Below the pieces are notes generated by a model. The model made no database searches and had not been told where the DNA came from. It worked only from the letters and a program-made list of their open reading frames with translations. From a virus, in IMG/VR virus record IMGVR_UViG_3300035670_000571, positions 1 through 39,271 of that record: 39,271 bases of DNA; one strand, 5' to 3'. Shown here in pieces: positions 22,152 to 29,276 of this stretch. Position numbers and translations under genes: made by a program. How positions within the stretch are numbered: the first letter of the stretch is position 1; each line of letters opens with the position of its first letter.

Positions 22152-24459
22152 CGTGCGCTTCCTGACGGCTCCCGGCTCCCGCTTCACTCTCATCGACAAG
22201 CCCGGCCAGACTTACCCCGGCATCTCTTGGGCCGACATCGCCCGCTTGGTCGCCAACCCGCAGGCCAAGGAGAAGCAGGACGCCGACTTCTTCATTCCCT
22301 CAACTTACCGTGAACACGATGGCCGCTCGCACGACGCGCAGCGTGAGCGTGGCGCGTACCGCATGCTGGCCTTGGACATCGACCGGGGCAACCCCAGCCT
22401 CGACGACGTGCTGGCCGCCGTGGAGGCTATTTGCGGGCCTGTGAGCCTGCTGGCGTACTCGTCATCGGGGGCAAGCCCGGAGAACCGCAAGTGGCGCGTG
22501 CTGGTCCCCGTCATGGGCGTGCTGACGGGGTCCGAGTATGAGTTGGCCCAGACGGCCCTCTTCGATCTGCTGCATGCCAATGGCATACACCCCGACGGCG
22601 CGCTGGCACGCTGCGGGCAGCCGATCTATTTGCCCAACGTGCCTCTGGACAAACGCAACCCGGATCTCAGCCCGATCTTCTACGAACAGCGCGTCATCCG
22701 GGCCAAGACGCTCCGCATCGACGACAGCCCGATCCGGCAGGAGATCGACCGCAGGCTGGAGCAGCACCGCCTCGCCGCCGAGCAGGCGCAGATCGCCAGC
22801 CGCGAGCGTGAGCGCCAGCGGGCCGAGCGTCGGCAGAAGTTCCCCGATCAGGTCAGCCCGGTGGACGCCTTCAACGCAGACCACGACATCGGCGACCTGC
22901 TCCTGCGCTACCAATACGAGCGGCAGGGAGCCTCAAAGCATTACCGCTCACGCTACCAGACCAGCCCCAGCTACGCGACGCAGGACTTCGGCGATCATTG
23001 GGTCAGCATGTCGGGATCTGACGCAGCCGCTGGCGTCGGCAGGCCGAAGTCTCTGGGCGAGAGCGCCTACTGCTGGGGCGACGCCTTCGATCTGTTCGTG
23101 CATTTCGAACACGACGGAGACTTCGACAAGGCCGTGCGTGCCTACGGTGCCGAGATCAACCCCGTGGCAGCCGCCGCCAACGACGTGCCGGAGAACGGCA
23201 TGGACGATTTCGAGTACATCGCACCGCAGGCGACGCAGGAGGCCAGCGCCAGCGACGACAACGAGTTCCTAGACCTAGACGCCTTCGACACGCCGGATGC
23301 CCCCACAGCGGCCCCGGATTGGCCGACGCTGTTCGATGCCTTCGACGAGGCCAGCATCCCAATGCGCCGCTGGATTTACGGCACGTCCTACCTGCGGAAG
23401 TTTACCAGCATGCTGGCCGCCGCCGGGAGCAGCGGGAAGACGTCGGAGCAGACGGCAGAGGGCATCGCCATCGCCACGGGCAAGCCGCTTTTGGGCGAGC
23501 CTGTGCATGAGCAGTGCAATGTCTGGTTCATAAACCTCGAAGATCCGATGGAGGAAATGCAGCGCCGCATTTTGGCCACAATGAAGTATTACGGCGTCAC
23601 GCCCGATGAAGTGCGCGGGAAATTGTTCCTGAACGCTGGCCGCGAGTTCAGCATGAAGTTCGGCACGCAGACCAAGGACGGCCTCATCCCGAACAAGGCG
23701 CTGGTCGAGTATATGATCCAGAAGATCCGCGAGAAGAATATCGGCATGGTCTACATCGATCCATTCGTTGGGTGCCATAACGCCAACGAGAGCGACAACG
23801 TGGCCATGAACGCCATCGTGGCCGAGATCAGAAAGGTGGCCGACGAGACCGACTGCGCGATCTGTCTGGTGCATCACACGCGCAAGGCCAACGGCGAGAG
23901 CGTGGACGTGGACAGCGTGCGCGGTGCCAGTTCGCTGATCGGTGCCGTGCGGTCGGCGCGTGTCATCAACCGCATGACCGAGGACGAGGCTGTGCGCCTC
24001 GGGATCGACCCGTCGGAGGCCAAGTCGATCATGCGGATTGACGACGCCAAGGCGAACCTCGCGCCCCCGGCCAGCGCCGCCGTTTACCGCAAGATGGTGG
24101 GCGTGCAGATCGCCAACGGCGAGTGGGTCGGCGTCTGCACGCCCTACAAGCTGCCGGACGCATTCGACGGCGTCAGCGGCAAGGACGCGCGCACTATCCA
24201 GCGGATCGTGGCCAACGCTCTGGAGGACGGAGACCCGTACCGGGAGAGCGTGCAGTCGAAACGCTGGGTGGGCATCGCTGTGGCCGATCTGCTGGACATC
24301 GACATCACGGAGAAGGCTGGCAAGACAAAGGTGTCGTCCATCGTGAAGACGTGGCTGAAGACGGGCGTGCTGGCCATCGAACGGGTGACCGACCCGAGGC
24401 AGGGACGCGAAGTGGCCGTCGTGGTGCAGGGCGACTGGATCAGCCACGACGAGGTATGA
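22144..24459 (+). CDS. Bifunctional primase-polymerase / RepA-like helicase
   Basis: A 771-residue protein. The N-terminal domain (about 1-180) resembles an archaeo-eukaryotic primase/Prim-Pol: LALDIDRG gives Asp78 and Asp80, AYSSSGASPENRKWRVLVP aligns with the second motif, and GQPIYLPN with the third. A charged linker and a zinc-free middle region (about 200-395) follow. The C-terminal domain is a RecA-like ATPase of RepA/AAA_25 type with AGSSGKTS Walker A (427-434), GMVYIDP Walker B (about 534-540) and LVHHTRKA (575-582). It would unwind DNA and lay primers, and may start replication. The second motif lacks the usual His of Prim-Pol enzymes, so priming activity is uncertain. Confidence 0.82.
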   Translation: MSDVRFLTAPGSRFTLIDKPGQTYPGISWADIARLVANPQAKEKQDADFFIPSTYREHDGRSHDAQRERGAYRMLALDIDRGNPSLDDVLAAVEAICGPVSLLAYSSSGASPENRKWRVLVPVMGVLTGSEYELAQTALFDLLHANGIHPDGALARCGQPIYLPNVPLDKRNPDLSPIFYEQRVIRAKTLRIDDSPIRQEIDRRLEQHRLAAEQAQIASRERERQRAERRQKFPDQVSPVDAFNADHDIGDLLLRYQYERQGASKHYRSRYQTSPSYATQDFGDHWVSMSGSDAAAGVGRPKSLGESAYCWGDAFDLFVHFEHDGDFDKAVRAYGAEINPVAAAANDVPENGMDDFEYIAPQATQEASASDDNEFLDLDAFDTPDAPTAAPDWPTLFDAFDEASIPMRRWIYGTSYLRKFTSMLAAAGSSGKTSEQTAEGIAIATGKPLLGEPVHEQCNVWFINLEDPMEEMQRRILATMKYYGVTPDEVRGKLFLNAGREFSMKFGTQTKDGLIPNKALVEYMIQKIREKNIGMVYIDPFVGCHNANESDNVAMNAIVAEIRKVADETDCAICLVHHTRKANGESVDVDSVRGASSLIGAVRSARVINRMTEDEAVRLGIDPSEAKSIMRIDDAKANLAPPASAAVYRKMVGVQIANGEWVGVCTPYKLPDAFDGVSGKDARTIQRIVANALEDGDPYRESVQSKRWVGIAVADLLDIDITEKAGKTKVSSIVKTWLKTGVLAIERVTDPRQGREVAVVVQGDWISHDEV

Positions 24460-24491
24460 GCATTTTATTTGCTCATCCGTCAATTTTGTTA

Positions 24492-24522
24492 TTGCATCGT
24501 ACGGCGCAGGCTTTATACCTGC
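24492..24522 (+). promoter_or_regulatory. Candidate internal early promoter with overlapping inverted repeat
   Basis: TTGCAT (24492-24497), 16-base spacer, TATACC (24514-24519), about 35 bases before the SprT-like gene. A 5-bp inverted repeat (24506-24510 with 24518-24522) overlaps the -10 box and may be an operator. The 94-base A+T-rich gap stands out in a region of otherwise overlapping genes. Confidence 0.45.
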
Positions 24523-24553
24523 ACCTACGAACTAGCAAACAAGGGAGACCACC

Positions 24554-25183
24554 ATGACCAACTACCAGACACCGACCGCCGAGACCTACGCGAACCTCGA
24601 CGCCGCCTTCAACCACTTCAACAAGGAACTGTTCGGCCACCGCCTGCCGTCGGTTCTCTTCACGCTGACCCGCAAGCGCAAAACACACGGCTACTTCTGG
24701 GCCGAGCAGTTCAAGCACCGCGAGGACGGCGACAACACGCATGAGATCGCCCTCAACCCCGACAGCATGGACCGCACGCTGGCCGCCGTCCTGTCTACGC
24801 TCGTCCACGAGATGACGCACCTCGAACAGCAGGAGTACGGCACGCCCGGCTCCAAGGGCAACCACAACAAGGAGTGGGTCACCCTCATGGAGCGCGTGGG
24901 CCTCATCCCCTCGAACACGGGCGAGCCGGGCGGCAAGCAGACGGGACGCCAGATGACGCACTACGTCGAAGAGGGTGGGGCCTTCGAGGTGTCCCTGCAG
25001 AACCTGCTGGCCAGCGGCTTCACGCTCCCGTACTTCACGCAGCCTCGGGCCGCCGCCGAGAAGAAGATCCACCTCTCGAAGGTAAAACATGAATGCCCGT
25101 GCTGCGGGTTTAAGGCGTGGGCCAAGCAAGGCGCAAACCTTATGTGCGGCGACTGCAATGAACACATGAATGGAGAGTTCTGA
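24554..25183 (+). CDS. SprT-like zinc metalloprotease
   Basis: A 209-residue protein with a good GGGAGA ribosome-binding site. LVHEMTHLEQ supplies the HExxH zinc-protease motif (His85, Glu86, His89), and GNHNKEW supplies the third metal ligand region, as in SprT/Spartan proteins. The C terminus is a zinc ribbon (CPCCG followed by CGDC). Eukaryotic Spartan cleaves DNA-protein crosslinks; bacterial and phage SprT-like roles are less clear. Its position in the replication block suggests removal of proteins from DNA, which is inference. Confidence 0.85.
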   Translation: MTNYQTPTAETYANLDAAFNHFNKELFGHRLPSVLFTLTRKRKTHGYFWAEQFKHREDGDNTHEIALNPDSMDRTLAAVLSTLVHEMTHLEQQEYGTPGSKGNHNKEWVTLMERVGLIPSNTGEPGGKQTGRQMTHYVEEGGAFEVSLQNLLASGFTLPYFTQPRAAAEKKIHLSKVKHECPCCGFKAWAKQGANLMCGDCNEHMNGEF

Positions 25184-25755
25184 TGGAACTTCAGGATCGC
25201 ATTGATAACTATGTTCGCGTCACGAAATACCCCAGATCGCTGTTCATCAGCGAGGATGGGCGGATCGTCGGAACGTGGATCATGGGCAACGCTTATGGTG
25301 TCAAGAGCGGATACTACGGCGGCTATCCAGCCGGATACCTCGCCCGCATCAAGGCCATGTTCCCGGACAAGAAGAGGGCGCTGCACGTTTTCTCTGGGCG
25401 CGTGGATCAGTCAGCTTGGCCCGGAGACACGGTGGATCTAAACCCAGCCGTCGAGCCGACATTCTTGGACGACGCGCAAACCTTGGAGAACGTGCCGCTG
25501 GGCGATTACGACATCATCTTGGCTGACCCACCATACTCTGTAGAGGACGCAGAGCATTACGTCCCGAGCATGGTGAAGCGCAACAAGGTAATGGACGCCC
25601 TGTCGCGCGCAGAAGCTGGGACGCACGTTGTGTGGCTGGATCAAGTGCTGCCGATGTATCGAAAGGCAGATTGGCGCGTCGTGGCCGTGATTGGGATGGT
25701 CAAATCGACCAACCACAGGTTCCGCGTCGTGACGATATTTGAGAAGGTTGGCTGA
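25183..25755 (+). CDS. DNA methyltransferase-like protein (DPPY motif)
   Basis: A 190-residue protein coupled to the protease gene by one base. LHVFSG (about 67-72) fits the S-adenosylmethionine-binding motif I, and LADPPYSVED (Asp115-Pro-Pro-Tyr118) is the catalytic motif of N6-adenine or N4-cytosine DNA methyltransferases. It is short for such enzymes and has no recognisable target-recognition domain. No restriction partner is encoded next to it. It may protect phage DNA from host restriction or mark the repeat region just downstream; target unknown. Confidence 0.78.
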   Translation: MELQDRIDNYVRVTKYPRSLFISEDGRIVGTWIMGNAYGVKSGYYGGYPAGYLARIKAMFPDKKRALHVFSGRVDQSAWPGDTVDLNPAVEPTFLDDAQTLENVPLGDYDIILADPPYSVEDAEHYVPSMVKRNKVMDALSRAEAGTHVVWLDQVLPMYRKADWRVVAVIGMVKSTNHRFRVVTIFEKVG

Positions 25756-25791
25756 GATGGTCACGATGCAGCCGGGCGTGCCATCGACATC

Positions 25792-25926
25792 ATGCTGGCC
25801 GCTGAAACGATACAGAAGGCACACGCCACCGACACCAGACAGGGCAGGCAGACGCCGATCTACGTCATCCCAAACCTTCCTCACCTCACGTCCAAAGGTG
25901 AGGAAGAGGTGAGGAAAGGTGAGTAA
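25792..25926 (+). CDS. Possible short protein or gene remnant after the methyltransferase
   Basis: After the methyltransferase TGA the same frame stays open and has coding-like codon use to a TAA at 25926. The first in-frame ATG is at 25792, giving 44 residues (MLAAETIQKAHATDTRQG, then a TPIYVIPNLPHL segment). There is no strong ribosome-binding site. A different frame opens at ATG 25756 but gives an Arg/Pro-rich, unlikely product. It may be a small gene, a remnant of a longer one, or a readthrough extension. Confidence 0.3.
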   Translation: MLAAETIQKAHATDTRQGRQTPIYVIPNLPHLTSKGEEEVRKGE

Positions 25927-26017
25927 GAACACCCTTCCTCCTCACCCTTCCCCCCTAAAGGGGGGTCAGGGGTGAGGAGACGAAGGTGTTCAGTATGTGA
26001 GGTGAGGTTGAGGTGAG
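25879..26017. repeat. Cluster of ten GTGAG(G) repeats in both orientations
   Basis: Direct copies of (G)GTGAG(G) occur at 25897, 25908, 25918, 25971, 25997, 26001 and 26012. Inverse copies (CCTCAC) occur at 25879, 25884 and 25940, ten within 139 bases. The array surrounds the long hairpin at 25928-25990. Such spaced, two-orientation short repeats are typical of binding sites for a replication initiator, packaging protein or regulator. The non-coding stretch 25927-26051 holds nothing else I recognise. Confidence 0.8.
25928..25990 (+). repeat. 63-base three-stem hairpin
   Basis: Outer arms 25928-25937 and 25982-25990 pair over 9 bp with one bulged C. Middle arms 25940-25947 and 25970-25977 pair over 8 bp (a GTGAG repeat and its inverse). 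The inner C6/G6 stem (25950-25955 with 25960-25965) closes on a TAAA loop. No T-run follows on either side, so a role as DNA cruciform or RNA structure seems likelier than simple termination. Confidence 0.7.
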
Positions 26018-26051
26018 AGAACATAACGGCGGCCATGCAGGGAGACACACG

Positions 26052-26627
26052 ATGGCACAGAGACCCATGCGTAAAAAAAAGGATGACCGCATCCTGACCA
26101 AAGGCGCGACGGCGGAGGAGATCCGGGCGGACCTATCGCTGGCACCCTTCGATCATGCGGCGAGGGAGATGGACAAGAAGTGGGGCGTGGATCGTTTGCC
26201 CGAGTTGGTGTCGGTCGAGAGCGCGGCGAAGTGGGGCAAGGCGCTGGCTGGCCTGAATGGGGCCATCGATGCCAAGGATGCCGACAAGGTGAAGTTCTGG
26301 GTGGAGGTGTGTTTGCGTGGCATGCAGGCGATGGACGCCGAGGCGACGGCGGCTGGCGTGCCTGTGTCCGACCCGATGATCTGGGAGCATGAATATGAGG
26401 GCGTGGTGTACGGCATCATTGAGGATGGCCGCGAGTGGCCTGCGGCTTACGCCAAGCGGCCCGGCATCGCGATCCACACGATGAGGGAGGTGGCGGTGGC
26501 GTTGCATGAGCATCGGAACGGATTGGTCAACGCGGTGAAGCTGGCGTTCCCCGGAGCGGAGGTGAAAGCTGTGCGTCGCAGGCCGCAGGATCTTGAGGAT
26601 GACTTCGACTTTCTGGAGGACTTCTGA
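26052..26627 (+). CDS. Early protein of unknown function
   Basis: A 191-residue protein using the ATG at 26052 with GGGAGA ten bases upstream; an upstream in-frame ATG at 26013 lies in the repeat array. It has a very basic N terminus (RPMRKKKDD), a mixed helical body with AAKWGKALAGLNGAI and FWVEVCLRGMQAMD, and an acidic C terminus (DLEDDFDFLEDF). The basic head and acidic tail suggest nucleic-acid or SSB-like partner contacts. It lies between the two repeat regions, so it is a candidate origin- or packaging-associated protein. No domain recognised. Confidence 0.65.
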   Translation: MAQRPMRKKKDDRILTKGATAEEIRADLSLAPFDHAAREMDKKWGVDRLPELVSVESAAKWGKALAGLNGAIDAKDADKVKFWVEVCLRGMQAMDAEATAAGVPVSDPMIWEHEYEGVVYGIIEDGREWPAAYAKRPGIAIHTMREVAVALHEHRNGLVNAVKLAFPGAEVKAVRRRPQDLEDDFDFLEDF

Positions 26628-26851
26628 TGCGCGAGAAGGTGTACATCACGGGCGAGACAAAGTCGGATGCCGTTTTCCGCGCGCTGGAGGGGTGCCAGAG
26701 AGGCGACTTGGTGGTTTACCATGTCGGACCACACTGCGGAGGAGTTCACCGTTTCTCGGCCCTCTCCGCGAGCCAGAGGGGCATGTGCCTGCTGTTCTGC
26801 AAGAAGGTGCGAGATGGGGTGTTCGAGTACATGGCGATGAAGCGAGGGTGA
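26627..26851 (+). CDS. Small protein, unknown
   Basis: A 74-residue strand-rich protein with a GDLVVYHVGPHCGG segment, a SQRGMCLLFCKKV segment and a basic end. Three cysteines and two nearby histidines might bind metal. It starts one base into the preceding stop (TGATG) and ends two bases before the 11-bp tandem repeats. No family recognised. Confidence 0.6.
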   Translation: MREKVYITGETKSDAVFRALEGCQRGDLVVYHVGPHCGGVHRFSALSASQRGMCLLFCKKVRDGVFEYMAMKRG

Positions 26852-26853
26852 TT

Positions 26854-26901
26854 GGTATGGTGATGGTATGGTCGAGGTATGGTGATGGTCTGGTGGAGGT
26901 G
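26854..26901 (+). repeat. Tandem 11-bp repeats, iteron-like (4.4 copies)
   Basis: Four contiguous 11-bp units with core GGTATGG start at 26854, 26865, 26876 and 26887, followed by a partial unit. The units alternate, so that two 22-bp higher-order copies (26854-26875 and 26876-26897) differ at only two positions. They mark the start of a 483-base non-coding stretch that runs to the terminase genes. Confidence 0.85.
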
Positions 26902-27081
26902 AAAGCGCCCCAGCAGACACGCCGCCTCGCGCGCGGGCGGGCGACCTCGGGTCGGCGTGGGGTGTCCAGATACCTCATCGATGCAACGTACGATGCACCA
27001 ATCTGGACTTATCGGACCAATATCGGCCCGCATAATGTCATCGCGGAGACGACGCATTGCTAACCTATTGATAACACACGC

Positions 27082-27090
27082 TTATGCACA
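27082..27090 (+). promoter_or_regulatory. DnaA-box match
   Basis: TTATGCACA agrees with the consensus TTATNCACA at every defined position. It is the only such match I noticed in the non-coding region, and it lies between the tandem repeats and the A+T-rich segment. Confidence 0.5.
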
Positions 27091-27167
27091 AGACTGCATA
27101 TGACATAATGGAGATTATCGGACTTTTGCGTTACGGCGACGCGGTTTCGCTGGGTTTGCGCCGAGGC

Positions 27168-27194
27168 CCCCCGGTCTAGGGGGTTAACCGGGGG
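27168..27194 (+). repeat. GC inverted repeat with two mutually exclusive foldings
   Basis: Bases 27168-27175 pair with 27187-27194 (8 bp). Alternatively 27168-27172 pair with 27179-27183 (5 bp). The two stems share the left arm, so only one can form at a time. It precedes the terminase transcript and could be a terminator of the early operon or a switch. Confidence 0.55.
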
Positions 27195-27334
27195 CGGCTG
27201 CTTCTGCACCCCCACACGCACGTTCACCCCATTTCACACAATCCCACCCCCACCCCCTGCATAAAGTTAACCTCCTTGAAAATTTTTTGAAAATTCTGCT
27301 AAAAAAGGTTCAGAGAGAGATCGGGAGACGCACG

Positions 27335-27820
27335 ATGGCAGGCAAAGCCTTACGCAAGAAGCTGCTCGCAGAGATTGACGGGCGCGGCGGCCCGGAGTGG
27401 CTGCAGGATTACATTGCCGAGGGCGGCAAGATATCGGATCTGGCGACTGAGTTGGGCTGCAGCCGCAGCTATTTGAGCCGCCACCTGAATGCCCACCCGG
27501 ATTACAAGGCGGTTATCTTGGAGGCCCGCAGCGAGTACGCCGACAGGCTGGCCGACGAGGCCCTCGACATCGCCGACGGCATGGCGAGCGTGGCCAACAT
27601 CACGCGTGAGCAGGTCGCGGTGGCCAAGGAGCGCATTGATGTTCGCAAGTGGATGGCGTCGGTCAACGACCCGGGCCGCTTCCGCGTCAACAACAACGGC
27701 GGCCCGACGGTGACCATCAACGTGAACCAGTTGCATCTGGAGGCGCTGAAGAAGCACCGCGACGGCGGCATCGTCATCGACGCGACGGCCACACCGCAGG
27801 CCGAGGGTGACGACGCATGA
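27335..27820 (+). CDS. terS: Terminase small subunit
   Basis: A 161-residue protein using the ATG at 27335, with GGGAGA upstream. It shows a helix-turn-helix (ISDLATELGCSRSYLSRHLN, about 33-52) for recognising the packaging site. Then comes the family block ADEALDIADGM and AKERIDVRKWMAS typical of Sf6/P22-like small terminases. The C-terminal strands (GPTVTINVNQLHLE) and basic tail follow. It binds the phage packaging site and hands DNA to the large subunit, whose start it overlaps (ATGA). Confidence 0.85.
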   Translation: MAGKALRKKLLAEIDGRGGPEWLQDYIAEGGKISDLATELGCSRSYLSRHLNAHPDYKAVILEARSEYADRLADEALDIADGMASVANITREQVAVAKERIDVRKWMASVNDPGRFRVNNNGGPTVTINVNQLHLEALKKHRDGGIVIDATATPQAEGDDA

Positions 27821-29226
27821 GCGCGCAGAACCCCTTCGAGGAGATGATCGTGCGATACGGTACGACGGAAGACGGGCCGGGCATGTTCGTGCGCGAGATC
27901 CTCGGCGCGGAGCCGGAGCCGTATCAGGATGATCTGCTGAGAGCCGTCGGCAGGGGCGAGCGCAAGATCTCGGTCCGCAGCGGCCACGGCACGGGTAAGT
28001 CGACAAGCTTGAGTTGGAGCATGCTGTGGTTCGTGCTGTTCCGCTTCCCGAACAAGGTCGTGGTGACGGCCCCCACGACGGCCCAGTTGTACGACGCCCT
28101 GTTCGCCGAGTTGAAGAGGTGGATCAACGAACTGCCAGAGGCTCTGAGGGTCTTGCTGGAGGTGAAGACGGACCGCGTCGAGTTGATCGCGGCGGCCAGC
28201 GAGGCTTTCATCTCGGCGAGGACGTCGCGGGCCGAGCAGCCCGAGGCGCTGGCCGGGGTTCACAGCGACAACGTCATGTTGGTGGTGGATGAAGCCAGCG
28301 GTGTGCCGGAGCAGGTCTTCGAGGCCGCCTCGGGTTCGATGTCGGGCCACAGCGCGGTGACGATTTTGGCCGGTAACCCGACGCGGACGAGCGGCACGTT
28401 CTTCGAGACGCACACACGGCTGGCGGATCACTGGCACACGCTGCACTGGTCGTGCGTCGAGAGTAAGCGCGTGTCCAAAGAGTTCGTCGAGGAGATGAAG
28501 ACGCGTTACGGGGAGGACAGCAACGCCTACCGCATCCGCGTGCTTGGTGAGTTCCCCCTCGGCGACGATGATACCATCATCCCCCTGCATCTGGCCGAGG
28601 CGGCTGTCGAGCGGGATGTGGTCGTCTCGCAGAACATCCGCCCCGTCTGGTCGCTCGACGTCGCCCGCTTCGGCAGCGATAGGACCGTGCTTGTGCGCCG
28701 CACGGGCAACGTCATCACGGACATTGAGGCTTGGCAGGGTCTGGACCTCATGGCCACCACGGGCCGCGTGAAGGCGTACTACGACGCCCTCATGCCCAAC
28801 CAGCGGCCCGTGGAAATCTTGGTAGACAGCATCGGCCTCGGGTCGGGTGTCGTGGACCGTATGCGCGAATTGGGTATGCCCGTGCGCGGGATCAACGTCA
28901 GCGAGGCTCCCGCCTTCGGCAGCACCTACACCAACCTGCGGACGGAGTTGATCTTCCGCGTGCGTGGCTGGCTGGAGCAGCGCACGGCCAGACTTCCGAA
29001 AAATTCGGCTCTTTTATCGGAACTGACGTCGATCAGGTACAGCTTCGGCTCCACGGGCAAGGTGAAGGCCGAGAGCAAGGACGACATGCGTCGCCGTGGG
29101 CTACGGTCTCCCGACTTGGCCGACGCCGTGTTCCTCAGTTTCGCCGGGGACGCCGCGACGGCCTTGGGCACGCCGACGGCCAACTGGTCGAAGCCGATAC
29201 GGCGCGGGCTGAAGGGTGTGGCGTGA
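27817..29226 (+). CDS. terL: Terminase large subunit (packaging ATPase/nuclease)
   Basis: A 469-residue protein with all hallmarks. The N-terminal ATPase has Walker A RSGHGTGKS (about 54-62) and Walker B VMLVVDEAS, with a VTAPTTAQLYDA segment between. The C-terminal RNase H-like nuclease has LDVARFGSD, EILVDSIGLGSG and a RSPDLADAVFLSF end providing the three acidic metal ligands. It drives DNA into the prohead and cuts at the end of packaging. Length is normal for podovirus terminases. It starts in an ATGA overlap with the small subunit. Confidence 0.95.
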   Translation: MSAQNPFEEMIVRYGTTEDGPGMFVREILGAEPEPYQDDLLRAVGRGERKISVRSGHGTGKSTSLSWSMLWFVLFRFPNKVVVTAPTTAQLYDALFAELKRWINELPEALRVLLEVKTDRVELIAAASEAFISARTSRAEQPEALAGVHSDNVMLVVDEASGVPEQVFEAASGSMSGHSAVTILAGNPTRTSGTFFETHTRLADHWHTLHWSCVESKRVSKEFVEEMKTRYGEDSNAYRIRVLGEFPLGDDDTIIPLHLAEAAVERDVVVSQNIRPVWSLDVARFGSDRTVLVRRTGNVITDIEAWQGLDLMATTGRVKAYYDALMPNQRPVEILVDSIGLGSGVVDRMRELGMPVRGINVSEAPAFGSTYTNLRTELIFRVRGWLEQRTARLPKNSALLSELTSIRYSFGSTGKVKAESKDDMRRRGLRSPDLADAVFLSFAGDAATALGTPTANWSKPIRRGLKGVA

Positions 29227-29276
29227 TATAGCCAAGGGCGCGCTGATCTGGTAAGGTGCCGCAAACGGAGGGTCGC

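Larger units (their letters stand above)
26902..27334 (+). other. Non-coding control region, candidate replication origin and packaging-start region
   Basis: No gene is supported here. Landmarks are a DnaA-box match (27082-27090) and two TTATCGGAC copies (27009, 27115). An inverted repeat with two alternative foldings follows (27168-27194), then a C-rich, G-poor stretch (27200-27259), paired GTTAACC motifs (27183, 27266) and an A+T-rich segment (27276-27306) with a doubled TGAAAATT. Together with the 11-bp repeats upstream this resembles an iteron and DnaA-type origin. The location just before the terminase small subunit also suits a pac site. The function is inferred. Confidence 0.5.

Noticed and set aside
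23275-24483. A 402-codon minus-strand frame antisense to the primase-helicase
   Set aside because: Same mirror effect in a gene with clear Walker motifs on the plus strand; no independent signal.
25756-25911. Frame beginning at ATG 25756 after the methyltransferase
   Set aside because: The product is Arg/Pro-rich and codon use is poor. The neighbouring frame (25792-25926) is more coding-like.
25879-26017. CRISPR array
   Set aside because: Repeats are only 5-7 bp, irregularly spaced and in both orientations, unlike CRISPR direct repeats.
26073-26080. Run of eight A residues near the start of the 191-residue gene as a possible frameshift site
   Set aside because: It simply encodes Lys-Lys-Lys; neither alternative frame gives a plausible product after the run.
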